Program-made: the position numbers and the translations under genes | DNA from: Flammeovirgaceae bacterium | GTDB taxonomy: Bacteria; Bacteroidota; Bacteroidia; Cytophagales; Cyclobacteriaceae | Direction of reading: 5' to 3' | DNA: 58,789 nucleotides | Assembly: GCA_016709845.1 (NCBI GenBank) | Contig: JADJMA010000027.1 | Span: 1-58,789, forward strand | Shown here: positions 49,924 to 58,591 of the stretch, in pieces | Layout of the letters: each line of letters begins with the position of its first letter | Position numbering within the stretch: the stretch's first letter is position 1 | Notes under the pieces: model-generated | What the model saw: only the letters and a program-made list of their open reading frames with translations | What the model was told of the DNA's origin: nothing | Databases searched by the model: none

Positions 49924-50080
49924 ACATTTCGAATTTATTTTCAACATGCGTATCGGTAACGAAAATAACCAAAAAAATTATATAATGATCGTTTTAGATC
50001 AATTAAATAACCAATAAGGATATTACTGTGCTCTAAATCAGCAACTTACGGTTATTTATATTTGTCAGATACACGATCCT

Positions 50081-50290
50081 TTGATGAAAAAACTTATTCT
50101 AAACCGGGTCAAAGCGGTGCTTGCCGAGGAAGGAAAGACTAATAAAGAATTGGCTGATCAGCTTCGTGTTGCAGAGCCGACCGTTTCCAGATGGTGTACT
50201 AATACTCAACAGCCTTCCCTTGAGATGCTCTTTGAAATTGCTAAGGCTCTTAAAAGGGATGTGAGAGATTTAATCGTCCCTTACAAATAG
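50081..50290 (+). CDS. XRE-family helix-turn-helix regulator
   Basis: An intact 69-residue protein: RVKAVLAEEGKTNKELADQL, then RVAEPTVSRWCTNTQQPSLE and MLFEIAKALKRDVRDLIVPY. This is the Cro/CI-type five-helix fold with no extra domain. It lies 46 bases upstream of the AbiE pair on the same strand and divergent from the helical partner-HEPN operon, so it may control either. It is most likely the repressor of the AbiE operon. Confidence 0.88.
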   Translation: MMKKLILNRVKAVLAEEGKTNKELADQLRVAEPTVSRWCTNTQQPSLEMLFEIAKALKRDVRDLIVPYK

Positions 50291-50335
50291 ATTCGCTCAC
50301 CGTTCACTCATCAGTCAATTGAGAGAAGTATTTAT

Positions 50336-51205
50336 TTGCGAAAAGGGTCATTTTTCAATACCTTCGCTAAATATTACTCACCCATGGGTCAACAGGTAAT
50401 TTCCGGAGGATTGCGCGATTGGATAGAGCAGCTTCAATCTAAGGGTAAAATCGCGTTTACGCTTAGCCAGGCACACGAAGCTTTTCCTGATCTTTCTGAG
50501 AATGCAGTCAAACTTTCGTTGAAACGACTGTCCAAAAAGAAAAGGATAGTTTCCATCTATAAAGGTTACTACCTGATAGTGGATTTGAAATACGCATCCA
50601 AGGGCATACTACCTCCCGCATTATACATCGATGGATTTATGCAATTCTTGAAGCGGCCATACTATGTAGGGCTATTAAGCGCAGCCGCTTACCACGGTGC
50701 GGCACATCAGCAGCCACAGGAGTTCTTTATCATTACTTCACCCCCTGCATTACGCGCAACCCAACGCAAAGGGATTAAGGTAAACTACATCAGCAAGAAG
50801 GCAATCAATGAAAATCTGATTGAAATCCGAAAAACTGAAAGCGGATATTTGAAAATTTCATCACCGGCATTGACAGCGATTGACTTAGTTCAATATGAAA
50901 AAAGAATTGGAGGTATGAATCGCGCAGCAACAGTAATCAACGAGCTGGCTGAAGTATTAAAACCAGAAATGTTTACTCCAAGTTTATTTAACGAATCATC
51001 CACTCATTCAATACAACGATTGGGGTATCTATTAGAATACAAGCTAGGACAACAGGAGTTAGCAGACGCATTGCTAATGAAAGTGAGAGAGGCAAATCTA
51101 TCGTTCTTTCGTGTGCCTCTTAAAGCCGACTTACCTGTCAAAGGTTTTTTCTCGGAAGAGAAATGGAAAGTAATTGCCAATACTGAAATTGAAATAGACG
51201 AATGA
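50336..51205 (+). CDS. AbiEi-family antitoxin
   Basis: Antitoxin and transcriptional repressor of a type IV toxin-antitoxin / abortive infection system. A winged-helix part (GKIAFTLSQAHEAFPDLSEN; AVKLSLKRLSKKKRIVSIYK) leads into ALYIDGFMQFLKRPYYVGLL and SAAAYHGAAHQQPQEFFIIT, the conserved AbiEi core, then SPALTAIDLVQYEKRIGGMN. The open frame begins with a TTG at 50336; the ATG at 50384 (MGQQVISGG) is a good alternative. About 290 residues. The stop overlaps the toxin ATG by 4 bases, so they are translationally coupled. Confidence 0.92.
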   Translation: MRKGSFFNTFAKYYSPMGQQVISGGLRDWIEQLQSKGKIAFTLSQAHEAFPDLSENAVKLSLKRLSKKKRIVSIYKGYYLIVDLKYASKGILPPALYIDGFMQFLKRPYYVGLLSAAAYHGAAHQQPQEFFIITSPPALRATQRKGIKVNYISKKAINENLIEIRKTESGYLKISSPALTAIDLVQYEKRIGGMNRAATVINELAEVLKPEMFTPSLFNESSTHSIQRLGYLLEYKLGQQELADALLMKVREANLSFFRVPLKADLPVKGFFSEEKWKVIANTEIEIDE

Positions 51206-51990
51206 TCCCACAGGCATACATAACGGAATGGTCTGCACAAGTTCCCTGGCAAACAAATGAACAAGTAGAACAAGACTTGGTGATCTGCCGCGCATTAGTA
51301 GAGATTTTCTCCGACAAGTTTCTGGCTGATCGCTTGGCTTTTCGTGGCGGTACAGCTCTTCATAAGTTATACCTTGAACCCCAGCCTCGCTATTCGGAAG
51401 ACATTGACCTGGTTCAGATAACAAACGAACCCTTCGGGCCTGTCACTGACGCGCTGCGCGATAGGCTTTCTTTTAGGTTTACCAACCCGAAAACAAAAGA
51501 GAATAACAACACTCTAGTTTTCAGATTCGAGTCAGAATTTCGGCCCGTTCAAAGGCTTCGCCTGAAGGTAGAAACGAATTGTCGCGAACACTTTACGGTG
51601 CTAGGTCTTGCCAAGATTCCATTCAACGTAGACTCATCGTGGTTTAAAGGCTCTTGCAATATCACAACTTATCAATTGGAGGAATTGCTTGGTACTAAGC
51701 TTCGAGCCTTGTACCAGAGGAGAAAAGGAAGAGATTTATATGATTTATATAAGGCATTCACACTAAACGAAGGCCTAAACACCGGTAACCTGATAAAATG
51801 TTATCTTGAGTATATGAAGTTTTCCGTTGGCAACTCGCCAAGTCAAAAGCAATTTATAGATAATATGGAACTCAAAATAAAGGACAGTGAATTTCGTGGT
51901 GATATTACTGCACTCCTTCGACCCACGGAGAAGTATGACCAGGATATTGCTTACGAAAATATCAGAACAGAATTACTAATGAAGCTATAA
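51202..51990 (+). CDS. AbiEii-family nucleotidyltransferase toxin
   Basis: An intact 262-residue protein. The nucleotidyltransferase site is RLAFRGGTALHKLYLEPQPR (GGT at about 49-51), then YSEDIDLVQ with the metal-binding aspartates at about 67 and 69. LLGTKLRALYQRRKGRDLYD is the conserved C-terminal motif with the KxxAxxxRxxxRDxxD pattern. AbiEii toxins modify RNA (some add pyrimidines to tRNA acceptor ends) and stop growth during phage infection. Both genes look intact, unlike most of their neighbours. Confidence 0.93.
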   Translation: MIPQAYITEWSAQVPWQTNEQVEQDLVICRALVEIFSDKFLADRLAFRGGTALHKLYLEPQPRYSEDIDLVQITNEPFGPVTDALRDRLSFRFTNPKTKENNNTLVFRFESEFRPVQRLRLKVETNCREHFTVLGLAKIPFNVDSSWFKGSCNITTYQLEELLGTKLRALYQRRKGRDLYDLYKAFTLNEGLNTGNLIKCYLEYMKFSVGNSPSQKQFIDNMELKIKDSEFRGDITALLRPTEKYDQDIAYENIRTELLMKL

Positions 51991-52118
51991 CTACTGAATT
52001 CAGTTTAGGACAGTCTGCGATAGGGTCTAACATTTATGACAAGAGCTAAATCATACCGCACATAGACAAGGACATTCCGATTTAAAACTTATATTAGCTA
52101 ACGAAATATTGTCTATAG

Positions 52119-52265
52119 ATGAAATTAATACATTCGAATCCATACCGAACATTAGGCATACTTGTCGGTGCAACGGCAAGAGAAAAGGAAAGACAAATTA
52201 AGCGGCTTAAGCAATTTATAGAGGCTGAAACAGGAAGGCGGGACCCGCTTAATATCGTTTATTGA
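52119..52265 (+). CDS. 48-residue fragment similar to the N-terminus of a Bacteroidetes hypothetical family
   Basis: The frame from the ATG at 52119 reads MKLIHSNPYRTLGILVGATA and REKERQIKRLKQFIEAETGR, then stops. The opening 'NPYRxLG...' followed by a basic helix is the beginning of large J-domain-like or TPR-like proteins common in Bacteroidetes, but the rest is absent. It is probably a truncated remnant, or a break hides the continuation. Confidence 0.4.
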   Translation: MKLIHSNPYRTLGILVGATAREKERQIKRLKQFIEAETGRRDPLNIVY

Positions 52266-52276
52266 AAGTAAAGAGA

Positions 52277-53036
52277 CTACTGAGGAGTCTTAACATTCTC
52301 TCGTTCCTTTCTTAAATAAATTAACCACTTATTAACTTGTTCCTCAACTTCTTTCACATTTTGTGAGGGAAAGTTTTTCAGAACATATTCAGAAAAACCA
52401 TTTCTAATTTTCACGTCTTCCCATTCCATTATAGTAAGACTAAGCATAGGCCATTTTTTGACTGAATCATAAAACCAAACAGCGATAAGTATGGCGGAGC
52501 GTAGTAGAAAGAACTTTCCACTAATTCATTGTATAAAGGTTTGGCAAGAGCAGTTCTCATGTCGCGAACTACATCAAATAAAATCCTGAACTTACCACCT
52601 TCTTTGATGGTAGTTGCTAAAGCTGGCATTCCTTTGTCTTGAAAGAAAGTAAACAAGTAATCTCCAATCCGGGTTCGGTCAAATCGCATAGATCCTGACC
52701 ATAAAATAAATACTCCTCCTTAAAACGTTCGAGAGAAAAACCGGACAGCGTCTTTTCTATTACAAAGTCGATGAGTTCTTTTTCCTTCTCAATGATTTCG
52801 GGGATAGTTGGGCCTTGTTGTTTTCCCGATGAAAAAAGAACGTAGCGAGGTTTTGAAAATAATTCAAAAAAATAGCTCTTAAAGAAAATTGTTTTCCGAT
52901 CATAAGTGACGTGGACGTACAGCGGATGCGTTTGTTTTCCGTGAAAATGGACCTTCTTTAGTCTATCGTTGAGAAAAGTCTTGTAACTGACCTTATAAGT
53001 TTTGGCCGTTTTGCTACTGTTTGACATGCTGTACAT
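52277..53036 (-). CDS. Hypothetical protein, frameshifted
   Basis: The N-terminal part (52617-53036) has TYKVSYKTFLNDRLKKVHFH, then PLYVHVTYDRKTIFFKSYFF and FSLERFKEEYLFYGQDL. This beta-rich opening recalls the arm DNA-binding domain of Bacteroidetes tyrosine recombinases, but no catalytic domain follows. After breaks near 52680 and 52470 it reads ATTIKEGGKFRILFDVVRDM and IMEWEDVKIRNGFSEYVLKN, ending RKERENVKTPQ at 52277. About 253 residues. It is divergent from the recombinase operon and may be its regulator or an accessory; this is uncertain. Confidence 0.6.
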
Positions 53037-53187
53037 TTATTTCATGATCCAAACTAAACCATTCTGAATTAGTTTGAACTAATTTGATACAAGTTTAGTT
53101 AAATTAAGTTGTTAACAAAACAAAACTTTTTAACTTAGCGTTTAAACGGTACCCCTTGTCATGCGCAGGGCGGATGAAGGGTGCCAA

Positions 53188-53343
53188 ATGGAGAAAATTA
53201 CGCCAGAAAAGGTAGTACAGATGCTCAAAGCAAGGGGTATGGAAGTATCCCTTGAGGAAGCTACCTCTATACTTAAATTCCTCCAACTACTTGCTGATGC
53301 CGTGGTGTCTCAGTACTTGGGCAAAAGCAAGGAAAATAAATGA
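53188..53343 (+). CDS. Small helical protein upstream of the serine recombinase
   Basis: From the ATG at 53188: MEKITPEKVVQMLKARGMEV, then SLEEATSILKFLQLLADAVV and SQYLGKSKENK, 51 residues. The open frame begins further upstream (53161) but this start is more natural. Similar short proteins are found just before large serine recombinases in Bacteroidetes, 26 bases apart here. It may regulate or assist recombination. Confidence 0.65.
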   Translation: MEKITPEKVVQMLKARGMEVSLEEATSILKFLQLLADAVVSQYLGKSKENK

Positions 53344-53369
53344 TTCATTAATCTAAAAATTATCGTCTC

Positions 53370-54909
53370 ATGAAAACGGCAGATCTTTATGTACGAGTAA
53401 GCACAGACGAGCAAGCAGACAAAGGCTACTCACAGCGTAGTCAGGAAGAACTACTACGCAAGTACTGTGACATTAATAAAATAGCGGTTAGCAAGGTGAT
53501 CATGGAAGATCATTCAGCCAAGACTTTCAACCGCCCCGAGTGGCAAAAATATCTGCTGGAACTACGAAAGCACAAGCGGCAAACTGACGTTGTATTATTT
53601 CTCAAATGGGACAGATTCAGCCGTAATGCGGGAGACGCTTATCAGATGATAAACACTCTTCGGAAACTTGGTGTTGAGCCACAAGCCATTGAACAACCTT
53701 TAGATCTTTCCATCCCGGAGAATAAAATGATGCTGGCTTTCTATCTCGCTGCGCCAGAGGTAGAGAATGACAGAAGGGCATTGAACGTAATACACGGCAT
53801 GCGCAGAGCAAGAAAGGAGGGTCGTTATATGGGATTGGCACCAATCGGTTATGTGAACCGTATAGATGAAGGAGGTAGAAAGCTCATAGCCCCACAAGAC
53901 CCTCAAGCAGGAATTATACGTTGGTCATTTGAGAAAATTGCCGAAGGAGTATTCAATACCGAGCAGGTCTATAAAATGGCAAAGGAAAAAGGTTTTGAAG
54001 GCACTAAAAGTTTATTCTGGTTTGCCGTCCGTAATCCTGTCTATTGCGGAAAGATATTCATTGCAAAGTATAAGGATGAAGAGAGTCGTTTTGTTAAAGG
54101 ACAGCATGAACCGCTGATTTCTGAATCTCTGTTTTATGATGTGCAAGACGTTTTGGATGGAAGGAAAAGAGGTCAATACAAACTCAAGATTGCTTCCAAT
54201 GCCACACTTCCTTTAAGAGGTTTTTTGATTTGTCCTCATTGTAAAAAATTATTAACTGGAAGTGCCTCTAAGGGAGCCAGAAAGTATTATTCTTACTATC
54301 ACTGCTTTGACGGTTGCACCTGTAGATTTAAGAGCAGATGGAATAAATAATCTGTTTGTCTATGAGTTGAAGAAATACATACCGAAACCGGAAATGATAG
54401 ACGTCTATAAACTGGTTTTAACTGGAAGCATGGCACGGACAGTTCGGTTCTATGCAGGATGATAGAACTAAGCTCCTGACGCAAATAAAAGAGCTTGAGG
54501 GCAAGATTTCTTATATCAGGGACTTGCTTTCATCTCGACAGATCGATCCGGCAGATTTCAGGGAAATGAAGTCTGATTACAGCAATAAGTTAGAAAGGCT
54601 CGAAGCCAAGCTGAGCGCCTTCAATCATGAGCAGATAGATATTAAGCAACTTTTAGATAAGGGATTGGATAACCTTCTAAAGCTTGATTATGCTTATGAA
54701 AGCGGTGACATAGAAAAGAAGCGGGTTATAATTAGTTCGATGTTCCCCGAAAAATGACATTTGACGGATTCGTACTTCGAACAACTCGCATCAATGAGGC
54801 AGTGCGCCTTATCTACACGTTGAACACAGATTTTGGGCAAAATAAAAACAGGACAAATGGAGCTAACTCCAATTTGTCCTGTCAAGTCGGGCGGCCAGAT
54901 TCGAACTGA
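53370..54909 (+). CDS. Large serine recombinase, frameshifted near its end
   Basis: A site-specific DNA integrase/resolvase. The catalytic domain starts MKTADLYVRVSTDEQADKGY with the nucleophile at Ser11. VVLFLKWDRFSRNAGDAYQM and AAPEVENDRRALNVIHGMRR are typical. A 'recombinase' domain (MGLAPIGYVNRIDEGG; FAVRNPVYCGKIFIAKY), a zinc ribbon (GFLICPHCKKLLTGSAS; HCFDGC) and a coiled coil (LLTQIKELEGKISYIRDLLS) follow. Breaks lie near 54340, 54440 and 54755. After the last one, the frame NEAVRLIYTLNTDFGQNKNR runs on to a stop at 54907, inside tRNA-Pro. The real end may be earlier. It is the likely driver of the 46-54.8 kb island. Confidence 0.9.
54840..54882 (-). terminator. Rho-independent terminator of the tRNA operon
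   Basis: Arms at 54848-54862 and 54867-54882 are reverse complements of 15 bases with one bulge. On the reverse strand the hairpin is followed by TTTTTATTTTG. It lies 4 bases after the tRNA-Pro 3' end, so it ends the Ser-Arg-Pro tRNA transcript. The recombinase frame reads through it from the other side. Confidence 0.85.
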
Positions 54910-54959
54910 CGATCTCCTGGTCCCAAACCAGGCGCGATACCGGGCTACGCTACGCCCCG
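54887..54959 (-). tRNA. tRNA-Pro (anticodon TGG)
   Basis: The reverse strand folds as a tRNA: acceptor CGGGGCG, anticodon arm CCTGGTTTGGGACCAGG with TGG in the loop, and a T arm GTCAGTTCGAATCTGGC. The 3' acceptor side reads CGCCCGA, one C short of pairing fully, and the D loop (GGTATCG) also looks one base short. Both fit homopolymer errors in the consensus. It is the last gene of a three-tRNA run and the probable insertion target of the neighbouring island. Confidence 0.9.
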
Positions 54960-55021
54960 AGCATTAAATGGAGGCGCGAAGATATAAAAACATCTTCAAC
55001 AACCAACTCTTCAATATTTAG

Positions 55022-55095
55022 TGATCCCAGCTGGAATCGAACCAGCAACCTGCTGCTTAGAAGGCAGCTGCTCTATCCAATTGAGCTATGAGACC
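55022..55095 (-). tRNA. tRNA-Arg (anticodon TCT)
   Basis: The reverse strand gives a complete cloverleaf: acceptor GGTCTCA pairing with TGGGATC (two wobble pairs), D arm AGCTCAATTGGATAGAGC, anticodon arm CTGCCTTCTAAGCAG with TCT, and T arm GCTGGTTCGATTCCAGC. It reads AGA codons. 74 bases, no gaps. CCA is not encoded. Confidence 0.95.
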
Positions 55096-55110
55096 AAAAT
55101 TTGAAAAGAG

Positions 55111-55199
55111 CGGAGGGGGGGGGATTCGAACCCCCGGTACGGTTTAACCCGTACGACAGTTTAGCAAACTGCTGGTTTAAGCCTCTCACCCACCTCTCC
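55111..55199 (-). tRNA. tRNA-Ser (anticodon GCT)
   Basis: The anticodon arm CAGTTTGCTAAACTG has GCT in the loop. A long variable arm (TCGTACGGGTTAAACCGTAC) confirms a class II serine tRNA, with T arm CGGGGGTTCGAATCCCCC. The 5' acceptor reads GGAGAGG but the 3' side has a run of C ending CCCCTCCG, which lacks the CTCTCC expected. The run is probably misread. It is first in the run of three tRNAs. Confidence 0.93.
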
Positions 55200-55461
55200 A
55201 ATACATTAAGAACAACTGTTTTACCTATTCAAGAATAGAATTCATAAACTCTTTTTTTCTTAAAAGGAGTGCAAATATAAAGGTAGAAACGATGTTTCCC
55301 CCTCATTTCTTAGATTTTTTCAACGCAGAATTGACTGAACTGACAAAACTATAGGAGACCTCATCCATGCACCTTTAGGGAAGCTAATAGGTCGTCAGGT
55401 TTTCTTTTCAAACATCGTCTCTCGTTTTCGAGGATGATACGAGAAATTAACAGAACGTTTT

Positions 55462-57648
55462 TTATAGTTTCTCCAACAACGTAGGATTATTTGAAACATG
55501 CGCCTTGATTCCCCCAAGACTCCCACGGAAAGAGGATTGCTGGCAAAATAGATAGACTACTCTTCTTTAGATCTTCTAACTCCGGACTATAATTGGACAC
55601 TACAATTCCTCTCGTTTTCCCTTTCAGCATATCGATATCATTACCACTATTGCCGGCCGTAATAATTCGATCCTGGAATATCTTCCATTTATAGCTTAGG
55701 TACCGAACCGCAGCCCCTTTGCTTGCACGAAAGGGAAGGAAGTCGAGGAAATGGTTTTCAGTTAGCAATATTTTTACCCTGAGTTTACGATCGTCAAGAA
55801 ATTTATGCAGATCAGCCAAGTCATCTTCATTAAATTCTTTGTTTACATAATAACTTAGTTTAAAACGCTTTTGAGCATTTGTCTCTTGCAGCCGGATGCC
55901 TGGAAATTGCGCCAACTCATTTTGTAACTCTTCTTTCTTCCATTGAAAGTTAATATGGCTTTCCCAACCGTTGTCTGGAATAAATTTGTCTGTGTAATAA
56001 ATTTCAGATCCTGCAGAACAAATCAAAATATCTGCTGCGGGTAAATCATAATCTATAAATGCCTGCGCGGTGATTTCTCGGTTACGCCCGCTCGCAACAC
56101 CAAAAACAACCTGGTCTCGGTGGTTGTTTATCCACTCTTTTAGTTCTTCCAAACCAGCTGTTTTTTTTCCTTCTACCAAGGTTCCATCCAGATCGGAGAT
56201 AATAAATAGATTGGCCTTCGCTAAGGTTTGCCCGTGAGCTGTCTTTTGTGAAAAGGTGGGTCGATCAGAACTCTTTTTGCTAAATAGATTTTGGATAACC
56301 TGAACATATTGATTGACATGGGCGCTCAGTTATAGAGTCGATCAATTGCCTCATGCCATTGCCCGAATATTTTTCCCAAGCGATTTTGTCTGAAATTATT
56401 TTTTTTAAAGCCTCCGAAATTTTGAACGGATCTTCCACATCCACCAACAATCCGTTTTTACAATGTTCAAGAATCTCTTTCGGACCATTTCGGTTGGGAA
56501 GCCACCACCGGCAACCCGCATGCTGCTGCTTCCACAATCGTTAACCCGAAATTTTCTCCGGGTGTTGCGTTTCAAACACGCCTTTCTTGCGAGCGGCTAC
56601 GCGATAGATTTCTGGCACTTCAGCGTGGGATCGTTCTTTTGGAATGGCCATCTTCCCGTAGAGATCATATTTATCCAACAATAAAAGCAGGTTGGTTAAA
56701 AGCTCTTTTTCATCATGGGGCATTTGGGTAATGTCTTTTCGCACGCCTGCAAAGATGGCCAGGTTGGCCCATAGCCTGAAGTTCTTTATCCTGACCGAAA
56801 GCCTGGATGATGGTTTCAAATTCTTTCGCTTATCGGCACGACCAATAAAGAAAGAATTAAAGGTTGGTAGGATCAAATAAAATCGTTCGATTCAGAGTTA
56901 ATGACACAACGCTCGTTCCTGCTCCAAGGTCATTTTAAAGGAAGGCATCTCATGCCGGTAGAAAGAATAAAATAAATCGTTATTGGCGCCTGGTAGGATT
57001 ACTTCCCATTTGCCTTCATTTTATTATCATACAGCCCGAATTGCGTTTCAATTTCGTGATGAGAGTACTAACAACAATATCCGCGGTAGTCAACGTATTT
57101 TCTTCTGCCGCGATGCGTTTCTCCATGTTGAACTTCTCGTTGATCTTCTCAACAGACATGCCTGCTTGTAAAATTTTGCTTTGTTTCGCCGAGCAGAATG
57201 ACTGGTGGCGCTGTGGCGGGAGGAGCAAACATTTCACTAATCTGTTGACGACATAATTACCATCGGCATAATGTCCATAGACAACATCCGGAGAATCATC
57301 TTCCGTTTCAATGAAGCGGTTGTCTTTTATCTACAAATTCGTCAAGATAATCCCACAACGATTCTTTGGGGCGATGGGTTAATCCACCACACACCATTCG
57401 AATGATTCTTACTTTGTCATTAACAATTTCCAATTCATTTTCATAGGAAGAAGAAACACGCTTGTCAACAATTTTTCGGAGTAAACAAATCACTTTGCGC
57501 ACTTGCGGATGATTGGAAAGATTCTCAAGCAGTTCCAGAACATATTTTTACCTGACACCGGTATCACTATCTGACCAATTTCGGAGGATCGTTGAAACGG
57601 ATAAGGCCAAAATGCCGGGCTGAATAATTGTATATAATATCCGTTCAT
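55462..57648 (-). CDS. Bifunctional sucrose-phosphate synthase / sucrose-phosphatase, heavily frameshifted
   Basis: From the ATG at 57648, frames give MNGYYIQLF, then HGLIRFNDPP and RDSDTGG, the sucrose-phosphate synthase start. Next come LTHRPKESLWDYLDEF, NLAIFAGVRKDITQMPHDEK and PKERSHAEVPEIYRVAARKK, then NGPKEILEHCKNGLLVDVED (GT-B, nucleotide-sugar side). The last 240 residues are a HAD-IIB phosphatase: LFIISDLDGTLVEG, VVFGVASGRNREITAQAF and ITAGNSGNDIDMLKG. About 728 residues. It would make sucrose from UDP-glucose and fructose-6-phosphate. At least seven breaks; the DNA 56880-57310 is the worst. The true end is SNNPTLLEKL at 55462. Confidence 0.83.
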
Positions 57649-58053
57649 AGTAGTAACTGAAGTCGATTCGAGACGGTAAAACTAACTAAATCAAAATAAG
57701 TGCGAGTACTTTTACTTTCAATCATGTTTTATATAAAGGAGTAGTATGTATTCCAGGTTTCGGGCTTTAGTGATTGGAAATGGGAGATATAACCGTAATT
57801 ATTCATAAGGGAGTCTATCACTTATTCCATTTGATTATACCGAATCATGATTATATCGCGCACAACATCAAAAGATGGAATTTCCTGGAAGCGTGTAAAC
57901 AATGCGCTGTTTGTAGAGTAACCCGGTGAGTGGGATGACGACATGTTATGGACGATGCATGTTTGCGAAGTGGGAAAGTAAGTTTGAAATGTACTACACG
58001 GGTTTGCAACGAGACGGGGCGTAGTTTCCAAGAGTTGAAACTTTTTTAATCAA
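57649..58053. other. No recognisable gene
   Basis: The forward and reverse frames are short. The longest (reverse 57822-58031) has no known motif. Part of it may be the promoter region of the sucrose-phosphate synthase gene, but I cannot identify promoter elements with confidence. Confidence 0.55.
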
Positions 58054-58591
58054 ATGATCTTATTAGATTGGGAAAAAATAGAAAGAAATTTTCCGATTGA
58101 ATCCTTGCAGCAAATATTATGGAGTCTGCTGGGTCAGATCCCAGAAAGTGGTTAAGCTTTCAGCTCCGTTTCGGTTTTAGAACATAACGGAGAGGTCTAT
58201 TTACTGATCTGTGCAGATCCATTGCCGGGCCGTCAGCCGTAGAGGCTGTGTTGGATTGGTGAAGATTCCGCAAGGATGTCGTGGAGCATTTACCGCCTTA
58301 CTATATCCCAGGATGTATGACGATATAGAGTGTCCCTGTGTATTTGAACTGAATGATGGGTGTTACACCAGTTTGGTTCTATTCGCGAAGAATAAAAGTG
58401 CGTTATGGTTCGCGCCTGAATTCATGGGCAAGTATCATTCTTTTCATGACGATGGCTATTGCCGCAGAAATTACGCAGCCCGCACGGTGCAAGACGGCCC
58501 GCCCTTGCTGATTGTTAACTTTTTCTATGTGGGAAAAATTGATGCGCTGCCAGGTATTACCGCCACCCAAAGAATTAAGTACGGACGATAA
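58054..58591 (+). CDS. Hypothetical protein, frameshifted
   Basis: From the ATG at 58054: MILLDWEKIERNFPIESLQQ, ILWSLLGQIPESG, then after shifts VLEHNGEVYLLICADPLPG and VGLVKIPQGCRGAFTALLYP, RMYDDIECPCVFELNDGCYT and HSFHDDGYCRRNYAARTVQD, ending at 58591. About 178 codons. No domain is recognised. The last 200 bases of the window (58592-58789) contain no readable gene. Confidence 0.4.

Noticed and set aside
54887..55199. CRISPR-like or repeat cluster suggested by three similar GTTCGAAT-type strings
   Set aside because: These are the T arms of three tRNA genes.
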